NCBI GenBank assembly: GCA_963702835.1
Contig: OY969762.1
Location: 1,922,001-1,986,000 of the forward strand
DNA from: JAFGAV01 sp041479055
GTDB taxonomy: Bacteria; Acidobacteriota; Aminicenantia; Aminicenantales; JAFGAV01
Direction: 5' to 3'
Length of the DNA stretch: 64,000 nt
Shown here: positions 45,415 to 53,524 of the stretch, one piece after another
How positions within the stretch are numbered: position 1 is the first letter of the stretch
Layout: every line of letters begins with the position of its first letter
Position numbers and translations under genes: made by a program
Notes under the pieces: generated by a model
The model's database searches: none
Told to the model about the DNA's origin: nothing
What the model saw: only the letters and a program-made list of their open reading frames with translations

Positions 45415-45993
45415 TTACTTTTCAACAATTTTCCCATTTGGATCAATCGTCACTCCCATCTTCTTGTCTTTGAACAGGATCTGCAATTCGAATTGGGTGA
45501 CCTTACCTTTAATCAGCTTCTCAGCCTTGAGAACTTTGGAGTGGGGATATTCCTTGGCCAGAGTCTGCTGAACAGCGGCGGGCAGGCCGGCGGGAACAAT
45601 GCCTTCTTCGATCTCGACGGCCTTTCCCTCAGCGGTGTAAAGGAGGTCGCGGTTGAGTTTTCCATCAACGCTTTCGACCTCATAGGTGGTCATGCCTTTT
45701 CCCGTTTCCCGGCTGGTTCCCTTGATCACGGCCTGGGGATAGGCCGATTTGAACGCGGCCAGAACCGCTTGGGGCAGGATTTTGAGGTCCACCGCGGGCG
45801 CCTGGCCTTCCGCCGTTTCTTCCTTCTCCCCGATTTCTATCTCGGCATCCGGGGCCTTGTCCTTAACGCCCTGAGCCACTGCCGCCGGGAGTTCACCCTT
45901 AGATTTTTCCGCTTCCTTGGCCTTCTCCCGGCAACTTATGGCCAAGATAAAAACAAACGCCGCTAGAAGCACAAAAAGGCTCTTGAGTCTCAT
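45415..45993 (-). CDS. Lipoprotein with PepSY-like (BLIP-type) repeats
   Basis: A 192-residue protein with a lipoprotein signal (FILAISC, Cys about 21), a Glu/Lys linker and two PepSY-like repeats: VLAAFKSAYPQAVIKGTSRE and VQQTLAKEYPHSKVLKAEKL, each with the phrase TTYEVES or TQFELQ. It resembles the other copy at 52567-53037 in the whole C-terminal part. PepSY-type domains bind or inhibit proteases; role here unknown. RBS is GGAGGCAG. Confidence 0.75.
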   Translation of the reverse strand: MRLKSLFVLLAAFVFILAISCREKAKEAEKSKGELPAAVAQGVKDKAPDAEIEIGEKEETAEGQAPAVDLKILPQAVLAAFKSAYPQAVIKGTSRETGKGMTTYEVESVDGKLNRDLLYTAEGKAVEIEEGIVPAGLPAAVQQTLAKEYPHSKVLKAEKLIKGKVTQFELQILFKDKKMGVTIDPNGKIVEK

Positions 45994-46088
45994 GGCTGCC
46001 TCCTTATAAAAATAAATCGCTTTTTTAGCTGCCTAAACTATTAACACCAATTTATATCCCGGTTCAAGGAAGAAATTTGTATTGTTGT

Positions 46089-46117
46089 TTGACATCGCCC
46101 TTTTTGTCTTTTATCAT
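46089..46117 (+). promoter_or_regulatory. Promoter of the 46128 gene
   Basis: TTGACA (46089-46094), 17-base spacer, TATCAT (46112-46117); the ATG at 46128 follows 10 bases later, leaving a leader of about four bases and no ribosome-binding site. Confidence 0.55.
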
Positions 46118-46127
46118 CATCAAAAAA

Positions 46128-47432
46128 ATGAAAACAAAAACTATTCCCCTGGCCATCCTCCTGCTTTCCGTCACCGGCCGCTTGATGGCCGGGCCGGCTG
46201 CTCAGATGTCTTCGGAAGCTCTGGAAAAAAAGGCCCAGGAAGCCATTGCCGCCTCGGCCAAAGCCCGCCAGGAGCTCGGCCAGAAGTTCCTGCCCAAGCC
46301 CGAGGCTCTCGGGACGGGATGGTACCTCCCCTGGCAGCTTCCGCCCGCGCTGAGAAAATGCTCTTCGGAGAATGAATTCTGGCAATCCAGCGCCGGAAGC
46401 TTCGCCAAAGACAATAAGGCCCTGCTGGCGGCCCTGATCTCTCTTTTTCTGGAGTTCAACCCGCAGGAGCTGGCAACCTTCCTGGATTTATGGGTCTCCC
46501 TGGCCGGCCGGGACGTGCCCGCCGGCCAGTTGCCCGAAGGGCTGAGCCTCCAGCAGTATGCCCTGGCCCCGATTCTTCTCCTTCTGGGGTGGGAGTTCTC
46601 GCCTTCTCTCGCCGCCAAAATGGACCTGCTGGCTGGTTTTCTCGAAGAATCTCAAAAAATCATGGCCCAAGCGGCCGAGGCGCGCTTCGGGACGGGAAAA
46701 AAGGCCGGCTCAACGGCCGTGTCCAGCGAAGGGGAGATGATGAAAGAACTCCTCTCCCGGTCGGTCAAAGGCCGGCCTCAGGAGAAGCTGAAGCAGGAGA
46801 TCATGGCTTGGGCCGCCTCGGTCAAGGATATGACCGGGATGACCTATTCCCAGTGTGACAACTGGGTCGCCCTTCAAACGACGGATGAAACGGCCTTCCG
46901 CAGCCTTCACTTTCGCAACGTGGTGGTGACCCTGACTATTTTCGACCGGAACAAGATGGGCGAGGTGATCTCCGACCTGACGCCCAAGCAGGCCGTTGAC
47001 CTGCAGCTTAAGCTGAATGCGCGTTTGGGCCAATTCCGAAATTTCGGCATCGAGGTCATGGGCCAGCAGGAGAAGGCTGACCTGGAGAAAAAACTGGCCG
47101 AAGAAAAAGACCCCGCCCGCCTTAAGGAAATTCAAGCGGGGCTGGCCAGGCTGCCGGAGTTCTTAGCCCAGCTTCAAAAGGACTTGCCCAAGGTCGATAT
47201 CGAAGTCACCACCCGCGATTTCGGGGATAACTGCTACGTGGTCAACATGAAGGGCGACGTCAAACTGCCTGAATTCACGCTGCCGGCCACGAATTTGCAG
47301 GCCTGCCTGCGCAACGGCAACGCCGTGGTCTTCATCGGGCTGGGAGGCAACCACACTCCGGAACAGCTGAAAAAAGAGCTCGACCTGTTCCTCTCAGAAA
47401 TGGACGCCCGGACCGCTTTCTTCAGACAATAG
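46128..47432 (+). CDS. Secreted protein of unknown function
   Basis: A 434-residue protein from ATG 46128 with a signal peptide (KTKTIPLAILLLSVTGRLMA); an upstream TTG (46077) would extend it through the promoter and is less likely. It is rich in Ala, Gln and Lys helices (EALEKKAQEAIAASAKARQE, LAEEKDPARLKEIQAGLARL) and has no known motif that I see; the C-terminal phrase is VFIGLGGNHTPEQLKKELDL. It sits between two PepSY-like genes and just before a converging pair of unknown secreted proteins. Confidence 0.7.
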   Translation: MKTKTIPLAILLLSVTGRLMAGPAAQMSSEALEKKAQEAIAASAKARQELGQKFLPKPEALGTGWYLPWQLPPALRKCSSENEFWQSSAGSFAKDNKALLAALISLFLEFNPQELATFLDLWVSLAGRDVPAGQLPEGLSLQQYALAPILLLLGWEFSPSLAAKMDLLAGFLEESQKIMAQAAEARFGTGKKAGSTAVSSEGEMMKELLSRSVKGRPQEKLKQEIMAWAASVKDMTGMTYSQCDNWVALQTTDETAFRSLHFRNVVVTLTIFDRNKMGEVISDLTPKQAVDLQLKLNARLGQFRNFGIEVMGQQEKADLEKKLAEEKDPARLKEIQAGLARLPEFLAQLQKDLPKVDIEVTTRDFGDNCYVVNMKGDVKLPEFTLPATNLQACLRNGNAVVFIGLGGNHTPEQLKKELDLFLSEMDARTAFFRQ

Positions 47433-47446
47433 GGCGCTCTTCCCCC

Positions 47447-48331
47447 TCAATAGTTTATCTTGGTGGGTTTGATACTCCCAAACAAGCACATGAACCGGAC
47501 GGCTGCCTCCACTTTGGTCTCTTCCTGCTTCTCCGTTTGGTCGTCAAGCTCGGGGAAGTACAATTTCATAGACAGCTGGGCTTCATAAAAGGCCTCCACC
47601 GCATGAAAGCTCAGGAACCCGACTTTAGCCTCGCATTCCGTAAGCGGGGTATTGTAGGGGATGGTTTCTTTCGGCTCCCAGTAGGGGTCAAAAGCGACTT
47701 TGCCTCTCATGGTTTGAAGGCTATCGACAGGACCTTCCAGCTTGTAAACCTTGAAGCTAAAATCCCGGACGAGGATTTTCTGCTTGACCGACTCTTGATA
47801 TTCGTCCATGGCCGGAAGGAATTCGGGATGGTCCGGGATACGGAAAAAGGTCCCCTCTTTTCCCCAGATTTGGATGTGCCAGCGGATGTTGCACAGGCTT
47901 TTTTTGGGTATGTTCCGCAGCGGCAGCCCGTCCGCTGTTCCGTTCTGAGAGCTCATGACCACCAGGTCCGAGGCACCTTCAGGGCTGGCCTGAGTTTTCC
48001 AGCCGCTGATGACGGGCTCGTCTTCCGGCCAGAAGGAACCGCGCAGCCTGATCTTGACCATGGGCTGCAGCATTTCCCAGGCCTCGACCAGAGAAGGAAT
48101 TTTTGGCGCCAGGGGAGTGTAGGGCGGTTCGAGATATACATAATAGCGTTCATCGACGACAAGAAATTCCGAAAGGACGGGCGTCCATTTTCCCACCGGG
48201 TTGATCGTGACCCTCTGGGCGGGCGAGGCGGCCGCGGCGGCCAGCCAAACCGCCCCGGCGGCCAGGAGGATGGGCATTCCGTATCCCCACAGAGCGATAA
48301 AGCTACGTGTCTTTAACGGTCGCCTGTTCAT
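47447..48331 (-). CDS. Secreted or membrane-anchored protein of unknown function
   Basis: A 294-residue protein with an N-terminal membrane segment (about 12-35). Main parts: GKWTPVLSEFLVVDERYYVY, IRLRGSFWPEDEPVISGWKT and a beta-rich C-terminal half ending KTKVEAAVRFMCLFG-like sequence. It overlaps the end of its upstream neighbour by ATGA (48328-48331), so the two act together. I do not recognise a family. Confidence 0.6.
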   Translation of the reverse strand: MNRRPLKTRSFIALWGYGMPILLAAGAVWLAAAAASPAQRVTINPVGKWTPVLSEFLVVDERYYVYLEPPYTPLAPKIPSLVEAWEMLQPMVKIRLRGSFWPEDEPVISGWKTQASPEGASDLVVMSSQNGTADGLPLRNIPKKSLCNIRWHIQIWGKEGTFFRIPDHPEFLPAMDEYQESVKQKILVRDFSFKVYKLEGPVDSLQTMRGKVAFDPYWEPKETIPYNTPLTECEAKVGFLSFHAVEAFYEAQLSMKLYFPELDDQTEKQEETKVEAAVRFMCLFGSIKPTKINY

Positions 48332-49302
48332 GACTCAGCCCCTTTCCTTTCCGATTTGAAAGTCGCATCCACATCCAGGATGATGCCGAAGTCGTCGGAC
48401 CTTCGGCTGTTCTCTTCCAAGGCCGGGCCGAAGGCGGCGTCATCCAGGGAGGGGATGATAAGCACCACCTGGGCGCCCTGGGCCGGGGGGTCGTGAACCT
48501 CGAACTGTTCGAGCTTGGGGTTGAAGGTCGCGCCCTCCAGGCGGGCGAATGACCCCAGTAATCCTTTCAGCTTGATGGAGTAATAATCCACGCCGGGCAG
48601 GCGGAGGCCCTGAGCGTCCACGGCATACATCTTGAAACGCACCCGCGTCTCTTTCTTGGCCTGGCCTACAATATTGAGAAGCTGCTCCGGGCCGAGAGCC
48701 TGCCCCCCCTCCCCGCGGACCCATTCCAGAACCACGCTGGTCAGCAGGCCGTAGCGCCTGGCATTGCTGATGAGCCGGTTGAGGCGGCCCAGGATTTCCT
48801 GCTGCGCTTGAAGGGCAGGTTCCTCGGCCGGCCGCCGCAGGCTGGCGGTGAGGATGAAGCGGCTGTTTTCCAGGGTGGCTTCCACCTCGTTGTACCTGAC
48901 TACCTCTGATTTCCGGACTTGCCGGAACCACACTCTAGCCCCGGTATCCTTGTCCTCGGCCTGGAGGTTCCAGCCCTCCTCGGTTTTCGGCCGCCGGTAG
49001 CGGATGGGTTCGGCGATCCGGAAATAGCCGCTCCCCTGGAACGTGTCGGCCGTGAAGCGGAAGGAATAGCTGTAGACCCCTTGCTGTTCGTCAAGGTAGA
49101 TGTCGGGCCTGTTCATCAGTTCTTTCACCTCCCCGGGCCCGAATTGATACCGGTCACTAAGCGAGTTGGCCAGGGTCAGGGCGATCCTTTGGCTGAGGTT
49201 GAGGTCCCTGATGTTTTGGGCCGGCAGGAGGGAAACGCACACCAAAACCAGAACCATTAAGCCGGCCGGACGGAGAAGTTTTGAGGGAATTGACGCGTTC
49301 AA
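48328..49302 (-). CDS. Secreted protein of unknown function, coupled partner of the 47447 gene
   Basis: A 324-residue protein with a signal peptide (LRPAGLMVLVLVCVSLLPAQ near residues 10-29). Notable parts: LTLANSLSDRYQFGPGEVKE near the start, RYRRPKTEEGWNLQAEDKD and a C-terminal half beta-rich and Asp-rich (LIIPSLDDAAFGPALEENSR). It is coupled to the following gene by ATGA. Not recognised. Upstream lies a hairpin-rich intergenic stretch, 49303-49628. Confidence 0.6.
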   Translation of the reverse strand: MNASIPSKLLRPAGLMVLVLVCVSLLPAQNIRDLNLSQRIALTLANSLSDRYQFGPGEVKELMNRPDIYLDEQQGVYSYSFRFTADTFQGSGYFRIAEPIRYRRPKTEEGWNLQAEDKDTGARVWFRQVRKSEVVRYNEVEATLENSRFILTASLRRPAEEPALQAQQEILGRLNRLISNARRYGLLTSVVLEWVRGEGGQALGPEQLLNIVGQAKKETRVRFKMYAVDAQGLRLPGVDYYSIKLKGLLGSFARLEGATFNPKLEQFEVHDPPAQGAQVVLIIPSLDDAAFGPALEENSRRSDDFGIILDVDATFKSERKGAES

Positions 49303-49420
49303 AGGTCATGACCTCCCTTTGAAAACATGGGCGGGTTCAGAATGAAAATAATTTCCCCGCTAATTCTAAAGGCAATCTACCACATCTGCTCCGGGCCTTC
49401 AAGCGCGAGGCCGGGCCAGG

Positions 49421-49510
49421 CCGGAGACACCTAATAAATTCTCTTTATTCTATTTATCCCCCTCTAGCCCCCCTTGGTGAAACAAGGGGGACAAAGGTTG
49501 GTGTCTCCGG
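49421..49510. repeat. MITE-like element with nested inverted repeats
   Basis: Perfect 11-bp inverted repeats CCGGAGACACC (49421-49431) and GGTGTCTCCGG (49500-49510) enclose a second hairpin, CCCCCTTG (49469-49476) and CAAGGGGG (49483-49490). The whole is 90 bases, lies in an intergenic stretch and codes for nothing. It resembles a small non-autonomous element or a REP unit. Confidence 0.6.
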
Positions 49511-49628
49511 AAAGGTCGGACGTGACAGGACCCCCCCTCTTCTTGAATGCCAGATCACACAATTGGAGATGCGTTTCCTGATATGTTTTCGTTTGACGGG
49601 AGGGAGATTTTAGGCCCAAAATAGTCCC

Positions 49629-51245
49629 ATGTCTTTTTACCTGGAAGCGGTCATCTTCCTGGCCGCCATGTCCTGCGCCCTGGCCCTCTACGTTTTCTTT
49701 CGCATGATCATCGACCGAGGGCTCACCGCCCGGGGGAAAGCCTCCGGTGTTTTTCTGGCCCGGCTCATCCTGCCCGTGGTCCTTTTGGCCGCCACGCTGG
49801 CCTTCAAGCTCAGGGTCATCCGCGGTTTGTTCAGCTTCGGGCGCGGGTTCGACCTCTTCCTCAACGCCGCCCTTGTCTTCTTCATCTCCTTTTTGATCAT
49901 CCGCCTCATCAACTCGGCCGTCCTGGCCTGGTATGGCCGACGCCGGCGGCCCTTCCCCCTGCCCCGCGTGCTTCACGGCCTTCTCCTGGCCGTCTTGTAT
50001 CTCATCGTCCTCTTCTCCGTTTTTAAGAATATCCTGGGCATCAACATCACGCCTTTCCTGACAACCTCGGCCATCCTGACTATGATCCTCGGCCTGGCCC
50101 TGCAGGGTGTTTTGTCCAACATCCTGGCCGGCATGTCCCTCCACTTCACCAAGTCGTTCAAACGGGGCGACTGGATCAAGGTCGGCGAGAACGAGGGGGT
50201 GGTCATGGAGACGACCTGGCGCGAGACGCGCCTCATCGACCGGAACTCCAACATCATCATCGTGCCCAACAACATGATGGCCTCGGAGAAAGTCACCAAC
50301 TACTCCCTGCCCGACAAGAAGACGGCCCTCAACTATATTGTCCGAGCGGGCAGCGAGGCCCCCCCGGCGGCGGTCCAGGAAGCGCTCCTGGAGGCCGCCC
50401 GCGACGTGCCCGAGGTCCTGGTTTCGCCCGCGCCCCAGGCCCACATCCGGGGCACCGACGACCTGGGCGTTTCCTATGCCTTGAAGTTCTGGGTCATTGA
50501 CTTCGGCCAGAAGGACATCATCTTGACCAAAGTGGGCCGCCTCGTCTGGTACAAGCTCAGGCGGCGGAACATCAGCATCCCGCTTCCGCTGCAGGAGAGC
50601 CTCACCCGCCTGGTGGGAGCCATAGGCAAAAAGGAAGTGGAGCCCGCGGCGGAAAGGCCGGCCGGGGCCAATTTCCGCGACCTCCTCAATTCATCGTTCC
50701 TCCGCCGCCAGGAGGGCCCGACCGCAGGGAGGCTGCTGGTTTCGGCCCGCGAAATCCGCGGGCTGGCCGGGCGGGTCAGGAGGGGGAAGTACTCTGTCGG
50801 GGAGGTACTCTTCCGGCAAGGCGAGAAGGGCGAGACCTGCTACCTTGTATGCCAAGGGCTGGTCCGCGGCGAGGTCGTCTATGAAGAGAAAGGAAAACGC
50901 TACATCTCGGAGTTCAAGACCGGCCCCGGCGGGATCGCGGGGGAAATGTCGCTATTCACCGGCCTGCCCAGGACGGCCACCTGTTCGGTGGACAAGGAGT
51001 CCGAACTCCTGAAAGTCCGGGCCGGGGATTTCGCCGCTCTCCTAGCGGGGAATAAAAATCTGGCCGGGGCTATTGCCGGCATCGTCAGCGAGAGAAACCG
51101 GAAGAACCAGGAGTTCCTGGCCAAGATCAAGGAGCTCTCGGAGCAGGATGTGGCCGCTTCCTGCAGCAAGAAATCCATCCTGGCCTACCTCAAAAACTTC
51201 GTCCGCCTCTTCCGGACGGAATCGGCCGGGCCAAGCGGGACCTAG
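49629..51245 (+). CDS. MscS-type mechanosensitive channel fused to a cyclic-nucleotide-binding domain
   Basis: A 538-residue protein: four or so membrane helices (about 5-150), the MscS pore and beta domain with NILAGMSLHFTKSFKRGDW, and a C-terminal cNMP-binding domain (about 380-500; YSVGEVLFRQGEKGETCYLV and GGIAGEMSLFTGLPRTATCS). It is a bCNG-type channel, gated by nucleotide, tension, or both. In the inner membrane. A helical tail (NKNLAGAIAGIVSERNRKNQ) ends the protein. No promoter is obvious; it follows the MITE-like element by 120 bases. Confidence 0.88.
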   Translation: MSFYLEAVIFLAAMSCALALYVFFRMIIDRGLTARGKASGVFLARLILPVVLLAATLAFKLRVIRGLFSFGRGFDLFLNAALVFFISFLIIRLINSAVLAWYGRRRRPFPLPRVLHGLLLAVLYLIVLFSVFKNILGINITPFLTTSAILTMILGLALQGVLSNILAGMSLHFTKSFKRGDWIKVGENEGVVMETTWRETRLIDRNSNIIIVPNNMMASEKVTNYSLPDKKTALNYIVRAGSEAPPAAVQEALLEAARDVPEVLVSPAPQAHIRGTDDLGVSYALKFWVIDFGQKDIILTKVGRLVWYKLRRRNISIPLPLQESLTRLVGAIGKKEVEPAAERPAGANFRDLLNSSFLRRQEGPTAGRLLVSAREIRGLAGRVRRGKYSVGEVLFRQGEKGETCYLVCQGLVRGEVVYEEKGKRYISEFKTGPGGIAGEMSLFTGLPRTATCSVDKESELLKVRAGDFAALLAGNKNLAGAIAGIVSERNRKNQEFLAKIKELSEQDVAASCSKKSILAYLKNFVRLFRTESAGPSGT

Positions 51246-51263
51246 TTTATTCCCTATCGCGAA

Positions 51264-51363
51264 TTAGAATTTCACTCCCAGGCCGAGGCCGGCCTTGAAA
51301 CCGCCGGGTTTGACCGTCTCTCCTTCGACCTTGTCCGCAGAATAGTGGAGATGCTTCCATCAC
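51264..51363 (-). pseudogene. 3' relic of an outer-membrane beta-barrel gene
   Basis: About 32 codons end in ...KVEGETVKPGGFKAGLGLGV then KF and a stop; a C-terminal Phe preceded by alternating hydrophobic residues is the usual outer-membrane insertion signal. There is no 5' part; the frame is lost near 51363, just upstream of the M48 promoter. It is the third 3'-end relic in the window. Confidence 0.5.
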
Positions 51364-51381
51364 CATTTCATTAATCCGTGC

Positions 51382-51387
51382 TAGAAT
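51382..51387 (+). promoter_or_regulatory. Extended -10 box for a leaderless M48 mRNA
   Basis: TGC-TAGAAT ends six bases before the ATG at 51394, so +1 should be the A of the start codon. No clear -35 is needed with an extended -10. Confidence 0.55.
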
Positions 51388-51393
51388 AAATTT

Positions 51394-52539
51394 ATGGTGG
51401 CCAACATCCATCCCCTCCTGGATAAAGAAAAACAAGAGCGGGCCAGGCTCTACGAAAAGGAAAACCGGCTTTTGGGCCTGGCCGGCCTGCTGCTCTCGCT
51501 CCTCATTCTTCTGGCCTTTTATTATTCCGGAGCGAGCGGCCGGCTGGCCCGGTTGTTACCCGGCCAACCGATCGTCCTGCCTATAGTGGTCTATGCGGCG
51601 GTCTTTTTATCCGCCTTGACCCTGCTCACCCTGCCGCTCAGCTTCACTAGCAGCTATCTCCATGAGCATAAATGGCAATTCTCCAACCAGACGGTTAAAG
51701 CCTGGCTCTGGGAGAGGGCTAAATCTTTCCTGGTCAGTCTGCTCCTCGGATGCCTGCTGCTGGGCCTGTTCTTTTGGATTCTGGCCTTATCGCCCAGGTT
51801 CTGGTGGCTGATCTCCGGATTGGCCATGGCTCTGCTGAGCACGCTTTTCGCCACTCTCTTCCCCGTCGTCATCCTCCCCCTATTTAATAAATACACACGG
51901 ATCGAGGACGAGGAACTGGCCGGCGCGCTGGACAAGATTCTAAGGCGGGGCGGGCTCAGGAGCAGCGGCTTTTTCAAGGAAGATATGAGCCGGCAGACCA
52001 AAAAGGAGAACGCCTTCCTGGCCGGGCTGGGAAAAACGCGAAGGGTGGTTCTGGCCGACAACCTGATAGAGAACATGGCCGTCCCCGAGATCGTTTCGAT
52101 CATGGCTCATGAAGTCGGCCATTACCGGCACAAGCACATCTGGAAAAATATATTCATTGGGACAGCGCAGCAGATCGTCGTCTTCTTCTTCCTTGACCTG
52201 ATCCTGAGAGGAATTTTCCCCGGGTTTTTGTCCTCGACGCGATGGAACCTGGAGCACTTTCCTTTATTCATCATTCTCCTGGGTGCTCTGTCCGGCCTGC
52301 TTTTCGGCCCTCTCAGCCTGGCTCTCTCCCGGAGGTATGAAAAACAGGCCGATGAATATGCGCTCCATAACATTGAAGATAAGCAGGCCTTCCTGACTGC
52401 CCTGGCCGGGCTGGCCGACCGAAACCTCTCCAACGCTTATCCTGCCTGGTGGGTGAAGCTGCTCTATTATTCCCATCCCCCTATCGGCGAGCGGCTGGCC
52501 AGGGCGGAAAAACTTATCCCTCAAACCCTTAGGGCTTGA
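51394..52539 (+). CDS. M48-family membrane zinc metallopeptidase (Ste24/CAAX prenyl protease type)
   Basis: A 381-residue protein with seven or so membrane helices, the zinc motif HEVGH (about 239-243) in IMAHEVGHYRHKHIWKN and the third ligand Glu in YEKQADEYALHN. N-terminal LPLSFTSSYLHEHKWQFSNQ matches the Ste24 group. It probably clips membrane-tethered or misfolded proteins. The start codon coincides with the predicted transcription start, so the mRNA is leaderless. The following gene is convergent. Confidence 0.92.
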   Translation: MVANIHPLLDKEKQERARLYEKENRLLGLAGLLLSLLILLAFYYSGASGRLARLLPGQPIVLPIVVYAAVFLSALTLLTLPLSFTSSYLHEHKWQFSNQTVKAWLWERAKSFLVSLLLGCLLLGLFFWILALSPRFWWLISGLAMALLSTLFATLFPVVILPLFNKYTRIEDEELAGALDKILRRGGLRSSGFFKEDMSRQTKKENAFLAGLGKTRRVVLADNLIENMAVPEIVSIMAHEVGHYRHKHIWKNIFIGTAQQIVVFFFLDLILRGIFPGFLSSTRWNLEHFPLFIILLGALSGLLFGPLSLALSRRYEKQADEYALHNIEDKQAFLTALAGLADRNLSNAYPAWWVKLLYYSHPPIGERLARAEKLIPQTLRA

Positions 52540-52566
52540 TGCCTTTTTCGCCCCCAAAAAAATGGC

Positions 52567-53037
52567 TTACTTGACGATCTTGCCCTCAGGGTCGATGGTC
52601 AGGCCCAGCTTCTGGCCCCTGACCTCGATGGATAACTCGAATGCTTTGATGCCGTCTTTGGTCAGAATTTCGGCTTTGAGGACCTTGGCCCCCGGATATT
52701 CCTTGGACAGAGTCTCCTTGACGGGCGCGGGAAGGTTCTCGGCTGCGATCAATTCCTCGATTTCCGTGACCTGGCCCTCGGCCGTATAGAGCAGATCGCG
52801 GCTGATCTTACCGTCGACGCTCTCGATTTCGTAGAGGGTCACGCCGTTTTCCGTTTCCGTGGAAGCACCCTTGATCTCGGCCTTGGGGTAGGCCGCCTGG
52901 AAGGCTTTGAGGACGGCGGGCGGCAGGATCTTGAGGTCCACCGTTCCTTCTTTGGGTTTGTCCTGGGCGGCGGCCAGGCCCGCCAGGGCCAGGCCGAGCA
53001 CGAACCCGAGGAGAAGAAGAGTGCCTATGCGTTTCAT
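52567..53037 (-). CDS. Secreted PepSY-like (BLIP-type) protein
   Basis: I start at ATG 53037 because AGGAGG lies upstream; a longer reading to 53190 is not supported. The 156-residue product has a signal peptide (about 1-25) and two PepSY-like repeats, VLKAFQAAYPKAEIKGASTE and VKETLSKEYPGAKVLKAEIL. Closely like the lipoprotein at 45415-45993 but without a lipobox. Possibly an inhibitor or sorting aid for secreted proteases. Confidence 0.75.
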   Translation of the reverse strand: MKRIGTLLLLGFVLGLALAGLAAAQDKPKEGTVDLKILPPAVLKAFQAAYPKAEIKGASTETENGVTLYEIESVDGKISRDLLYTAEGQVTEIEELIAAENLPAPVKETLSKEYPGAKVLKAEILTKDGIKAFELSIEVRGQKLGLTIDPEGKIVK

Positions 53038-53129
53038 GGAAATCCTCCTGACCATAAGTTCGAGCACAGCCATTCTATTCGCTGGCTCATGAGCGGACCA
53101 TGAATGGCCCCCCGTTTTTCCGGCAACTC

Positions 53130-53524
53130 TCATTGCGTGCCGAAATACCAGACGAATTTGAGCATGGCCGCGGTCTTGTTTAGCCGCCACGTGCTGTGCG
53201 GGTCGAGCCTGTCGCCGAATTGGTTGAGCACGAAATAGAGCGCCGCGCCGGGCCGGGGATCCAGGTTACGCGAAGATTGAACAGGATCTTGTTCTCGTCG
53301 TTGTTCCATTGGGCAAAGACCGCGCCGAAAAGCTTGGGTGTCACCGAGACAGTCATCCGCGTTACGACCTCATCAATGGCCAAACCGCCTTCCGGCAGGC
53401 GGATGTCCGTGCGCTTATAGGACAGGCTCAGGCCGTAGTAGCGGGTAGGCTTCCAGGCCAGGTTGGTGTCCCACTCGACGCTCGACCCCATATAAAATTT
53501 ACCCCAGTTAAGGCCGGCCCCCAA
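53130..53524 (-). CDS. DUF5916-type outer-membrane protein, C-terminal part after frameshifts
   Basis: Continuation of the gene at 53508-55304. The first shift (near 53617) leads into RIRQGHIIPAGRYWTTRGEV, then WDTNLAWKPTRYYGLSLSYK; the second (near 53245) into RPGAALYFVLNQFGDRLDPH and ends FVWYFGTQ with a stop at 53130. The frame 53180-53524 covers most of it. Barrel-type strands throughout. Joined protein is about 720 residues. Confidence 0.7.
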
